NCBI RefSeq assembly: GCF_954871325.1
Contig: NC_088776.1
Coordinates: 31,978,508-32,042,507 of the forward strand
Length of the DNA stretch: 64,000 bases
DNA from: Gordionus sp. m RMFG-2023
Lineage: Eukaryota; Nematomorpha; Gordioida; Chordodea; Parachordodidae
Direction: 5' to 3'
In this document: piece after piece, positions 1 to 10,771 of the stretch
How positions within the stretch are numbered: position 1 is the stretch's first letter
How the letters are laid out: every line of letters begins with the position of its first letter
Program-made: the position numbers and the translations under genes
The notes under the pieces: model-generated
The model's input: the letters and a program-made list of their open reading frames with translations, nothing else
Told to the model about the DNA's origin: nothing
Database searches by the model: none

Positions 1-3000
1 TGAGTAACGTGGCTAACAGAGGTAACGGCGTTATCCTGAATTCCAAGGTAATAAAAGAAGCCAAAGGTTATAAAATGTTAAAGTGGTCAAACATTTTCTA
101 AGATTTTGCCATTTCACATAGAATAAAATTTGTAATTAGGGGGGCTTAATACAATGATAATGGGGTTATAGGCAGCTATTGACATTTTTCTAAGTATTTA
201 TCTCTAAGGATTAATGTAAAAAGTTTGTGCATATTAGAATTTATACCTATAAAAGTAACTTTCTTCAATTTTACTATTTTCCAAAAAATAAAATAATACA
301 TATTTTTATCATTTTAGTTCCTATGATATTCAACATCCCATGCATAGGTTCAACTTTCCCCGGTATATCTTATTCGTTCCAAAAATTCAGAAAAAAATAA
401 AATGTTAGCATAAATTAAATAAGATAAGTTTATTTTAAATCCTATTATAAAATTAATATGGAAGAACAAAGGATATTTTTATTAAAAATTATAAAGTATA
501 ATTATTATTAACCTAAACAGTAGAATAAAAGTGGGAGAAAGGGTTGGACATCGAAAATGCAATTATTTAGAAATGAAAAGCTTCTGCAGAGTGCTTAGTT
601 TAAAATAAAATACTGAATTCATTAAAGAATTTTCGATATTGCCTTAATGGTTGCATTGTTTCCTTTCATAATTGAAAATTTTGATAAGAAAAAAATAAAA
701 AGTAATTTTAATATATACTATTTATTATCATATATATATTTTTTTTTACATCAAATATTCCTTTTGTTACTACTACAAATAAAATTATATTAAAATTAAC
801 GTATCAAATATAAAATAAAATATTATTTTATAAAAACGGAGGTGGGACTAAAAGTTCCCCAAAAACATGAATAGTTATATTTTAAAATAGTTATTTGTAG
901 ATTTTGTTTTAAAAAATAGTATTCTTTTGGTTCTGATGTAATGGCTCTTATCGCCTATATTTTTTAAGAATTTTAAAGTTGCGCTTGGCATATGTCCAAG
1001 GGAAGAGATAACGATCGGTATAAAAATATAATTTGTGAATTTGGAATATTTCATTGTTTTTTTTTCTCGGCTATATCAACCGGATTAGAATTTAAATTTT
1101 TTGGGAAAGAAGATATGCATGCGAAGTCCCAAATTAAGGATCCCTAAAGACCAAGGCACGGAAGTTAAGCAATCTTGTCTTAAGCCATCATCTAATGATA
1201 AATTTGTAGGCTCCAGGATGTTTGGTATTCGGGCCTTGGTAAGAGAACGGCTAATAGCCAAATTAATTGCTGCATGCCTGCCTTGTTTATATATACAATT
1301 TAGACCATGTCTCCCTTTGGAGTCAACTAATATTTTACATTTGATGCATGTATGTGGTTGAACAATGTTTTAATATAATTTTATTTGATAGTAATAATAA
1401 AAGGAATATTTGATGTAAAAAAAAATAAAAAAAAATTTATTCTTTAGAAAAAAAAACATTATAATCATATGTTTTTTTATAAAGTATGTTTTTTAATATT
1501 ATTTGTACCATTTTTATACGTTTCTAATGATAATTTTACCATACCATAAAGTCCAAATATTTTGAAAGATGCTTCAATATAATCAATAAAACAGAATTTA
1601 GTATAAAATTGGAGAGTCATTATTTGCACCCCTCCCTGCCCCTAAAAAAATACCTCTCTTCCTCCGCTAATTAAATTTTTTAGAAAATATTTATATTTGG
1701 GCATGCATACTAGCGACACGCCATTGATGAGAAGGTTTCAACATTATTGTCCCATATTTTACCCCTATACTATACTTATTAAATAAATAAATTTAATAAA
1801 AGGTCACAATTTTCCTATTAAGAAATTATTGTGGTTTCGGAAAGGTTTCCAATTATTTAATTATTGGTTAATCTTTGTTTTACTCTATTTATTTTAGTTA
1901 ATTTTACATTAATTTTGCTGAAAAATTTTAATTATTTCCAAAATGTCATTTTTTATTAATGAGTGAGTAGTATTTTATTATTATTTTTATTCACAAATCT
2001 CTTTACATAAATAATTAAATTAAATATTAAAAATAAAATATTTAAATCAATTCCCTATAATAATTTCCTTTTAAATATTCTTAGCAAATTTCTTAATTTT
2101 TTTATGTATATTACTTGGTTATTTATCAATTACATATAAAAAAATTTAAAAATGTCGATATTATTAAATAATAATTAGGGAAGACCATGGTTGGTCTGAT
2201 GTTCAAAAGTTGAATGCCCATAAATACTAAATTTTTTATAGCAAAAGGTGTATATATAAGGTTAATTTATAAAAAATAATATTATATCGATTAGTTATTT
2301 TTTCATAAAAACATATTTATTATTTAATGTAACTTGATCTGTTTTTCATGGTAAATATCTATTTTTTGTTCAATTTAAAAATAAATAAATTAATTATCGG
2401 TGCAGGAGACAATGGGATTGGAATGCGAAGCTTCAAATTGGCAGCAAAATCGCCTATTGATTTATATTTTATCAAAGCGACACGAATATTCTCAAAAACC
2501 TATATAATTGATTTTATATAAATTAATAAATATTTAATTTATGAATTTAAGGGGTTATTAAATAAATATATAAAACCTATCATAATAAAAATTATTACTA
2601 ATATTTCAAATATTTCAAATTCCTTAAATTCAAAAAATACATATATGCACAATAGTATTAACAACATGGTTTGATGTGATTAATAATTTAGGTTTAAAGG
2701 ACAGGTAAGTATAAACAATATTATCAGATAAGATTCAATAATAAATTTATAAATTAACTACCAATATAGCTTGTAGAATTTTTGAATCGTAGAAGAAATA
2801 TTTATTTTTTATATGAGGCCTGAGCCCCAATAATATCTCTACTAAGCGGGCTCACAGCCGGGTGCCGCAAACGGCATATTTGACCTTGATTTTTTATTTT
2901 AATATACTTATTATTTTCTGCATCATAGCATTATATTAGAATTCCTCATTTCGAAAATAAATATATATATAAATAAATATTTTTATTGGTAAGTGAAGAA

Positions 3001-3682
3001 TATTTCATCGGTATAAACTAACTCATTCTATTTTTCTTGAAGACGGTGGGGGGGGGGTAGTTGAAAAATATTAATAACGGAATTTTTTTCCAGGGATTTA
3101 TTTTCCGTGAATTATTTTTATTACAGCACCTAGCTTTACATAGATCTGTCCAACTTATTAATTGATATAGTTAGAAATTATTCAAATATATTTAATAAAA
3201 ATGTTTACCATTTTTTTTAAACCGATATGAATTGATTGTTTTTTTAAATTTTGATGTCGCTTTTTATAAAATTTGATGTCACTTTTTAAATTTTTGTATC
3301 ACTTTTTTAAAATCTGATATCTTGAAAACTTGATGAAGACACTAATAAAAATTTAAATAATAAAAAATGAAGACTGATGGACACTTTTTGGTTTGTAATT
3401 TTTTTTATTATATATAATCATGTTGCATCAGGGGGATCAAATTTTTTTATAAATATTCTAGTTATATTACGAATATATCCAATATTCATAATTTTAAGAC
3501 TGCAATGAATTTAATTAAATAATTATTTTTATATTTAAATGTCTTCTTTTGAAATGTTGTTCTTAGAGTATATTTTATTTCAATATTTTATAGAGATATT
3601 CATTAGTTTATAATTTCTGCCACCGTTTTTCTTATAACTATTCTATTTATTTATGCATGTAAAAATATTGAGAGTTTCATAC
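1..3682. other. AT-rich intergenic DNA, no gene seen
   Basis: No convincing coding region. The longest open frame (about 1101-1361) has no recognisable domain and no splice context. A run of eight G lies near 3048-3055, and a small GC-richer patch at about 2817-2880 may be the end of an old repeat. A short string near 1160 resembles the internal part of 5S rRNA but does not extend into a 5S gene. Confidence 0.6.
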
Positions 3683-4699
3683 TAGAGGTCTGCAACGGGC
3701 GGTTTTAGCCTAAAAACCGCTTAATATCCAATCCACCTATAGTTAAAAAATACCTGCCCGCCTATTAGTCTAATTTAACCCAAACCAGCCCATATAGAAT
3801 TCAAATATGCCAATGCTATCAATTTTTAGGCATCGAATAAAAAAAAAGATTCAGTTTCAGCGATACACCCCTACAAAAAAGTTTTATCATTTAAGAAATT
3901 ACTATATTGAGCATTAAAAAATATTCAATTTAAATTACGGATAATAAATTTATTTGATCAAATAAATAATGATGAAAAAAATAAAAAATATTTATGTATA
4001 TACTATTTGCAATTATAATTCAATAACAATGAATCCACATTTTCTGGATTCAAACACGTTAAAAACCTTAGCAATACTAAATCATCACTCAGAAGTAGTA
4101 GTTGTTGGAATTGCCAATATTTATCTAGTTAATCAAATCTTTTTCTTGTCGTTACCAAGGATATCCACTTGAAGTTGATGCTTTTCCTCAAATGAGATCT
4201 TTAATTAAAATAAAACCATTAATAAATAAAAAAAGTAATTTAAAATTTAAATTGTTTATAAATTTTAAACGAACTAAGTAGCCTAAAATTCTGCTAAATT
4301 ATACAAATCAAGCCCGTTATTTTAAGATTAAAATATTTTGTTATATCATTAGGTACGGTGCTCTCCTCAGCAATAACTTAATCCCATCTGTTGTCGTTTT
4401 GACGTTTATGCTATCTATTCCGAACATTGCATTATACCCTTTAATTGAATTCTCATTGCTTTTGGGAAAACGACTGATAAAATCAGAATTTCATTCACAT
4501 CTATTTTATATTCTTCCATACAAATCAAACATATTTAAGATATATTTTTTTGCTTCAATTTCTTTCGAGAAACTTTATGGAGCATATTTTTTTTTAAATG
4601 TATACTTAAATGATTTTATTTTAAGAATTGGGAAATTTTTGACCCGGCCGCCCCTGTTTAAATTTTTTAATCCGCTCACCTGCCCATTGCAGACCTTTA
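3683..4699. mobile_element. hAT-like non-autonomous DNA transposon (about 1.0 kb)
   Basis: The left end reads TAGAGGTCTGCAACGGGCGG. The right end, read on the other strand, is TAAAGGTCTGCAATGGGCAGG, so the terminal inverted repeats agree over about 20 bp with few mismatches. TAGAG-type ends with GC-rich subterminal sequence are typical of the Ac branch of the hAT superfamily (established knowledge). The flanking 8-mers no longer match, so the target-site duplication has decayed. No transposase frame is visible inside; the open frame at 4399-4752 runs across the right end and shows no domain. Confidence 0.65.
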
Positions 4700-7035
4700 G
4701 TTATATGATTCTATGGCCATCCCCTAAATATACTACGACTTATAGAATATAAATATTTTTTTAAAATTTATAAACAAATTTCTAAAATAATTGGATTTTA
4801 TTTGTTTATATTGAAATCTAAATTACTAAAAAAGACAGGATTAGTTATTAAAATACCTGTATTATACTAAAAATAAAATTAAACATTACAATTTATTCTA
4901 TATTCAAGCTATTACTAAATTTTAATTTGTCAGTTCGAAGATTAGATCTTTTCAAAAAATGAATGTGGTAAATCTTAGAGACTAAACCACACCAAAATTA
5001 ATGTGATGGCCAAGGATATTTATATTATTATATTATCTTTGTAGTGATAAAAATATTTTTATAAAAATTAATATTTATTTGATTACAGGGAAGGTAGATA
5101 ATATAATATAAAACAGTAAAGTATACAAATATATAATTAAAAATTTATATAAAAACATATAAAGTTAAAAATTCATAGTTATTATAATTATCAAAAACTG
5201 AGCCTTGCCTGAATACAACATAATAATAATTTTTTCTACACATATACATTTTTCAACACACTATAATGAAGAAAAAGACATTTCCAAAATGTTAAAATTA
5301 ATTATATCAATAATTGTTATCGCAAATATAATATTTCAGATAAAAATAAAGTTTTCTCAAAAATAAACAATATAGTGGAGAACGGATGACAAGTAATTTT
5401 TAAATTTTATTTTATAAAATTAAAATAATGGTATTATTGGATAGCCTCGCATTAGGCAAAAACTGATACTTTATACCTTTTATAATGTGGACGCTATTTA
5501 GGATTAAATAAAAATCGTGTTTTTGCTATTTCGCAACGGCCCTGGATAAGATGGCAAGTTCTCGGTAAGAAGGAAAATATCAAAAAAATAATTAAAACAA
5601 GTCATAAATAAAAATAATATTCAAAATAAAGATGCCCATAAAATAGATAGTTAATTACTAGTAAAAAAAAGGATATGCCCAATCAGGATTATTAAATTCT
5701 TCGCACTTTTACTGTGTGTTAATATTATATCCCCATAAATTTAGACCCACCCCTCCCCCATCCAAACAAACCTTTTTGTTACTTACCCATTTAAAAATTT
5801 TGCAAAAATATGAAATCGAAACCCTCAAATTAGCATAGAAAACCTCTCCTACTCTTATTACATTTCAAAGATGATCTCACGTCATACCTCCCCCCCCCCC
5901 ATACTAGAAGCGTCTGGTATTATGATTAGATAGTGAGTTGGCTATAGATTCAGCAGCGGTTTTGATATTTACATACCATCTTGGGTATCACTAGGAATAA
6001 CGTTATCCCATTTTAATCTCTAGAATCATTACAAATATTACCCATAAAAATATTAGGGCTTAGTGCATAAATTCTATCGAGAGAAAAATATTGCAATATT
6101 TTGTGGAATCGTTGCCCTGGTAAATTCTTGTTTCAAAAGTTTTATTTTACCCCATATATAGCCCCGGGGCAGTGAGTCTTAAATGACAAAATATTTTAAA
6201 TAGCTAAAAACCCCAAAATAAGTTTATTTGATAACTTAGACCTTGGAGTATGACCTATAATATTCATCAAATTCAAAAGGGTAACTTTATCTCCTAACAA
6301 AAAATTTCTAAAGTTGGTGCAAAGGACTATATATCTTTTGAACGAAGAGCTCCCAATACTAATTAAAAAATGGAGATAGTCTGTATTGAAATAAATCTTT
6401 TGACCAAATTTGACATAATTAGCAATATAGAAAAAAAATGTTATGATCGTTTGCCTTTTATCCTACCCTACCTGCCGTTTAGTCTTGTCTCTCTTATATA
6501 TTTCGGAAAATTCTTAGTAATTTCTGTTATAATTTAAAATTAAGTATATAACCAATATGGAGACTCTACAATTCAGAAAAACCTTATATATGTCTTCAAA
6601 ATAATTTTATAAATAATTCGCATTTTTTGGTTACGGGAGAGGTATTTTTTCTCATATCCCCTCCCCTCCTCCTTCCCTTCGCTGACTATGCTCTGCCTTA
6701 ATACAGTAACATATATCCAATTTTTTACTTAAAGATTTTAAAATTAAAACACTTCCTTTTGATTAAATTAAATGAAAAGAATATTCTACTACAATTAGGC
6801 CTATAATAAACTTGCGAATTAGATATTGGCGAAAATGAGAAATTCGTAAAATTGAGGCAAAGCATGGCGAATTGAAAAATAAAAATTTGATATTTTGAGC
6901 GAATTTTGTTTTCTAAAAATATTTAAGAATTTAATAGAATTCTCACATCTTAAATATAAATTTAATGCATAGAAGTAGTCTTGCTAATTAGTCGGTTCTT
7001 TTGACTACGATTATACATCTTAATCGAGTTGCCCG
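4700..7035. other. AT-rich intergenic DNA, no gene seen
   Basis: No coding region or complete element recognised. There are C-rich tracts near 5745-5765 and 5888-5900, and a pyrimidine-rich patch near 6650-6690. These look like debris of the G-tract-bearing repeats seen elsewhere in the window. Confidence 0.5.
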
Positions 7036-7039
7036 ATGA

Positions 7040-7265
7040 AAACCGAACTAAATTAGTAATTATCGATTTAGTTGGTCGACCAATCTAGTCGATTAAATCC
7101 ACTTATTAATCAACTAAAACGACAAATTTAGTAGAATAGTCAACTAAAGCAATTATTTTAGTGGACTAAAACGACTAATTTATTAGACTAAAACAACTAA
7201 TTTAATAGACTAAAACAACTAATTTAGTAAACGATAATAATTTAGTACACGTAAACGACTTATTT
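7040..7265. repeat. Degenerate minisatellite, unit about 20-21 bp
   Basis: Successive variants of a unit close to ACTAAAACGACTAATTTAGT are repeated head to tail. The clearest block is about 7110-7265 and more degenerate copies lie to the left. Units are partly palindromic (TTTAGT versus ACTAAA). Non-coding. Confidence 0.7.
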
Positions 7266-7392
7266 AGGCTAAGTCCACCCATTTTTAAATAAAAGAAGCT
7301 ATTCGAGGGTTACCCATAGTTGTATATTAAATCCAATCTCGTCCAATAAATCTCAAAATATTTGTCACCAATTCAAGTTAAGTATTTCTGTA

Positions 7393-7809
7393 CTAGGGAA
7401 TAATATATATTAGATATAAATAAGGACATGATTTGGGAAAGAGAGGATAGTTATTTATAAATAAAATGTCTCCTATAATATAAGGAGACGCCACTTTCAA
7501 TTTACAGTTACGATATTCATCCGCTGTCCTTTGTAATAATTTATATCGCATAAGTGACCGCTCAATAAAGTGACAAACACTATATAATATAAGGGACCGA
7601 GCTAGTCGGCTTAATGGGTTTAAACTGTTATTTAATCTAAATAGCATTCTATATATCTCTGGGGCAACGTATTTTAAAAATTCCGTCATTTTTTTAAAAT
7701 TTTTTATGATATGATCTAATTTTATATCACATATTTTAAGCTTTAAAATTATAAAATAATACATTTTATTTACCAACCTCTTCTTATGTTTGAAAAATTT
7801 TAGCATCAT
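7393..7809 (-). CDS. Unrecognised ORF, 138 aa, doubtful gene
   Basis: An open frame of 138 codons from an ATG. I do not recognise it. The N-terminal third is Lys/Ile/Phe-rich and looks like translated AT-rich DNA. The part from about residue 41 (MTEFLKYVAPEIYRMLFRLN) onward has a more ordinary residue mix, with several Arg, Leu and Ser. A run of 138 codons without a stop is uncommon in sequence this AT-rich, which is the main reason to list it. Against it: no domain, no membrane segment, no strong start context and no visible splice partners. It lies beside a minisatellite, and a 7-bp inverted repeat (GTCTCCT/AGGAGAC, 7468-7489) suggests transposon-derived DNA. It may be a decayed element. 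Confidence 0.2.
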   Translation of the reverse strand: MMLKFFKHKKRLVNKMYYFIILKLKICDIKLDHIIKNFKKMTEFLKYVAPEIYRMLFRLNNSLNPLSRLARSLILYSVCHFIERSLMRYKLLQRTADEYRNCKLKVASPYIIGDILFINNYPLFPKSCPYLYLIYIIP

Positions 7810-8234
7810 ATATCATGTGCATCATCCTAATTTTTAGAATAAAATATATATATAAGAAAGCGTTTTTTTTAACTGAGCTTTTACTGCAATATCCTCAACT
7901 CTTGTGGAATGCGTTTATACCATAGCAAATTTAAAATTAATTACAAAATGTTCTTGCTCATCAGAAGAAAATTTCGAAAAACATTTCTTATAAAAAATTA
8001 ATTGAAAAGAAATGTAATTAACTAATATTATAGTGTTTTTTTTTGTTTTATTATATATCTATTATTATTATAAAATAAAATATTTAAATCCAACGGTTAT
8101 CATGGTATTTTTTTTTAAAAAAAAATTTTTATATTATGGACAAACGTGTTTCTTTTTTTGTAAATAAATTTTGAACGCAAAAATATCCAATTTTTTGCTA
8201 ACGAATGACGAACGCAAATGAATTCCATTTGCGT

Positions 8235-8520
8235 TCATGCTAAAACCCCCTTTCCTCAAAAAATGTATACAATATATCATTATAAGGAAGAATTTGAAAG
8301 AAAAGTTAGTAAAAGTCGATGAGTTTTTAAAATAACGACTATAATTAAATTTTTTTTAAAAAAAAGATTTTAATAAAAAAAGTGAAAACTTAAAATTATT
8401 TTTATAAAAATCTAATATAGTTAAAAGCCTACAAAGATCTCGGATAAAATTGAAAGGGAAAAATTTTATGTAATAGTGCCCCCCCCCCTCCCGCTCCCCT
8501 TTAGCAAAATCCTGGATATG
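8235..8520. repeat. Dispersed repeat family, copy A
   Basis: Shares blocks with 16925-17275 and 23828-24165: an ATATATCATTATAA-type block followed by a GAATTTGA block, then a long A-rich stretch, then TTTATAAAAATCTAATATAG, a short C tract and TAGCAAAAT near the end. No ORF. It is probably a non-autonomous element. The ends are ragged, so the limits are approximate. Confidence 0.55.
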
Positions 8521-8772
8521 CCTATTCTATATATAATATACTTTGATAAAAAAAATATTAAGTGATTTTCTTCTAGAATAGCAAAAATGGTCAATTTTTT
8601 GCTAAATATGTAATTAATAAATTTTGCATATGCGGTTTTAATTTTTTTTAATATATTCGATCACATATATAATTTATATGACACAATAGATGTTTATCCT
8701 TAAAGTATTTTTTTTAAATACTGCGATATTTCAAGAATATAAATTAATAGAAATTTTAATTATTTAATAATA

Positions 8773-9580
8773 AGGGAGACTCGGTTATTACCGCAGGTGG
8801 GGTAAAACTGTAACCAATTTTTACTTATAGGAGTTAGATGCGCAAAATTTGGTAAAATATTACCTATCATATATTTTTTGTAGGACAAGAGGCCTCTAAT
8901 AGAGTTTGGTGAAATCGATTACTAAAGGGTACATTTAAGTCCCAATCAATGTCTCTGACCCAGGGTATGGCTAAAACCCCAGACAACTTCTTTGTAGGGG
9001 AGACTGGGGTTAGGTTAACCCCGGGCTTGGCAAACCGCTTAATCTCATTTTAAAATTAAATACACAAGAAAGTTAAAATTTTATCCTAATATAGTTTTTA
9101 TTAGTTTACATCTTTAGACCAAGTAACTTTTGAAATAATTAATTATTAAAAATTTTATTTAAGAAATAAAATTTTGATGAATTTTTCAAAAGGTTTTTAC
9201 ATGACAGAATTTTAATTTTTATTAAAATATATAATCATTTATATATAAATTAAATTTTATAGCAAAGTTTAAATACTCTTCTATAATTTGGGATATGAGT
9301 ATTTATTATATAGATATTATTTCAATCATGAATTGTCAATTTAGAGCTTGCGGTATAGAGTATAGTTTTAGGGAAACTAATATTATATTATTTTTTATAT
9401 TATCTAAAAAAAACCAGGAGCTATAGCCAATTTTGTAAAAATCGGTCAAACTAACCCCAGTCTCCCCTATATCTTCGATTTATAAAAAAATCAATAAAAC
9501 TTCAAGAACATATAAAATTAATAATTTTATTAGAAGTATGTGTTGGAAAAGGGTGGTAGCTCACCTAACCCTGTCTCTCC
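8773..9580. mobile_element. DNA transposon with GGGAGAC ends and TA duplication (outer copy)
   Basis: The left end AGGGAGACTCGGTTA at 8773 pairs with the right end (other strand GGAGAGACAGGGTTA), about 11 of 15 positions. A TA dinucleotide flanks both sides (8771-8772 and 9581-9582). A second, better preserved element of the same kind (8997-9467) lies inside it, so this copy is older. About 335 bp remain when the inner copy is removed. No coding capacity. The superfamily is not assigned; a TA target site would fit Tc1/mariner-like or similar elements. Confidence 0.5.
8997..9467. mobile_element. MITE with 17-bp perfect inverted ends, TA duplication (inner copy)
   Basis: Starts GGGGAGACTGGGGTTAG and ends with its exact reverse complement, a perfect 17-bp terminal inverted repeat. 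TA flanks both ends (8995-8996 and 9468-9469). It is 471 bp long with no open reading frame. The perfect ends suggest it inserted more recently than the outer copy around it. The same end sequence recurs at 12790/15177 and 22803/23736. Confidence 0.85.
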
Positions 9581-9991
9581 TATATAAATAATGGGATAAA
9601 GACAAAAAAATGGAACTATATCAATAAGGCTAGGAGATTACCAAAATGTAAGATTATCAAAATATAAAATTACTTGCTATATCTTTATTATTTTTTCTTA
9701 AATTTTATTTATTTTTTGGTCATGAATCTATATGCAAGGATATAATATGTTTATTGGGATTTATATTGTAAAATATAGTTTTAAATACAAATTTGTTTAA
9801 TGGTATCAAGACAAATGAGGGGACAACTTTTTTTCTATATTTTTTGGATATCAAAAACATTATATGATCATGATTATAATCGAGAATTGTATTACATATA
9901 AAAAATACAAATAATATACAATAAAATTTCAATATTTTAGATTACATTTATAATAATTTTCAATTCAAACTATTTTTTTTATCAAAACGGA
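9581..9991. other. AT-rich 3' flank of the minus-strand gene
   Basis: This is downstream of the BH3-like gene on the minus strand and would include its 3' UTR. A plus-strand TTTATT near 9707 is a possible minus-strand AATAAA poly(A) signal. Nothing else is recognised; the short open frame at 9720-9932 looks fortuitous. Confidence 0.4.
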
Positions 9992-10771
9992 TTAGAATGT
10001 ATTGACTATGCTATTAGAATGATGTTGATTGTAAATGGTTCCGGCGATAATGATTGATATTGAATACAATGCAAAATTTGCCAAAAATTCCTTGTTAACT
10101 CTTGAGGTGATTAGGTGGGATGAATTAGCTGAAATTATTGATTTTTTATTGGAATGACGGAAAAAATTGGTTAATATTTTTAATATATCCTTTGATAAGG
10201 AAGGTTTTTTGAAATTCCTTTCTTTATCAATTTGATCACCTATTATCCTTAATATCCTACCTGTTTCTATAATATTTAAAGGTTGTATGAAATATTGAGT
10301 TTCTGACGGTAGGCTAGGTATCGCTGATTTGCTTTGGACCATTTTTGTAGAACTGATATTTTTCGGATAGAATATTTTGTCATGTAGAACTTTGCTGTTT
10401 GTATTTATATTGTTATTGATAACTTTTATTGTATTCTTTGGGTTGACGTTGGAGGTTACAAGGAATTTTGGATATTGACCTATTGAGATTAAATTAGGAA
10501 ATGAAGTCTTATTACTAGTATTTTTTATATGATTCCGATTTGTTTTTTGATCTGTGATAGAGCTTAATAATGTATCATTTAATGTGTCACAATGTTCAAC
10601 AATAAGGTCACTGGAAGGATAAAACGGTTTTAATTTTGCAAATCCACAATTTAAGCATAAATCATTTGAATCAAAATTGCCACTATATTGGATAAAGTTT
10701 GATTTTCCTATGCGAAGTTTTTTGTCAGGCTTTCTCTTAGCTCTTTCACGCGCTTCTAAAGATATAGCCAT
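9992..10771 (-). CDS. Candidate tail-anchored BH3-only protein (259 aa)
   Basis: An intact 259-codon frame. The ATG sits in a good animal start context (AAAATGG). Residues 1-20 are basic and possibly helical; a Cys-x-x-Cys lies near residue 40 (LCLNCGF). A Ser/Asn/Lys-rich, probably disordered middle follows. At about 170-182 is TGRILRIIGDQID, which fits the BH3 consensus L-x-x-I-G-D and matches the Bak BH3 (from memory VGRQLAIIGDDIN) at most positions. The last 30 residues hold a hydrophobic stretch (FLANFALYSISIIIAGTIY) followed by a short polar tail, as in tail-anchored outer-mitochondrial or ER proteins. No BH1 or BH2 motif is visible, so by family knowledge it would be BH3-only rather than multidomain. 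Such proteins bind Bcl-2-type proteins to promote apoptosis; that role here is inference. The first BH3 hydrophobic position is Thr rather than Ile/Val/Leu. It could instead be an unrelated tail-anchored protein with a chance match. Confidence 0.55.
   Translation of the reverse strand: MAISLEARERAKRKPDKKLRIGKSNFIQYSGNFDSNDLCLNCGFAKLKPFYPSSDLIVEHCDTLNDTLLSSITDQKTNRNHIKNTSNKTSFPNLISIGQYPKFLVTSNVNPKNTIKVINNNINTNSKVLHDKIFYPKNISSTKMVQSKSAIPSLPSETQYFIQPLNIIETGRILRIIGDQIDKERNFKKPSLSKDILKILTNFFRHSNKKSIISANSSHLITSRVNKEFLANFALYSISIIIAGTIYNQHHSNSIVNTF

Noticed and set aside
1100-1361. 5S-rRNA-like string (GGAAGTTAAGCAA) and an 86-codon open frame
   Set aside because: Only about 13 bases resemble the 5S internal promoter; the flanking 5S sequence and C box do not follow, and the frame has no domain.
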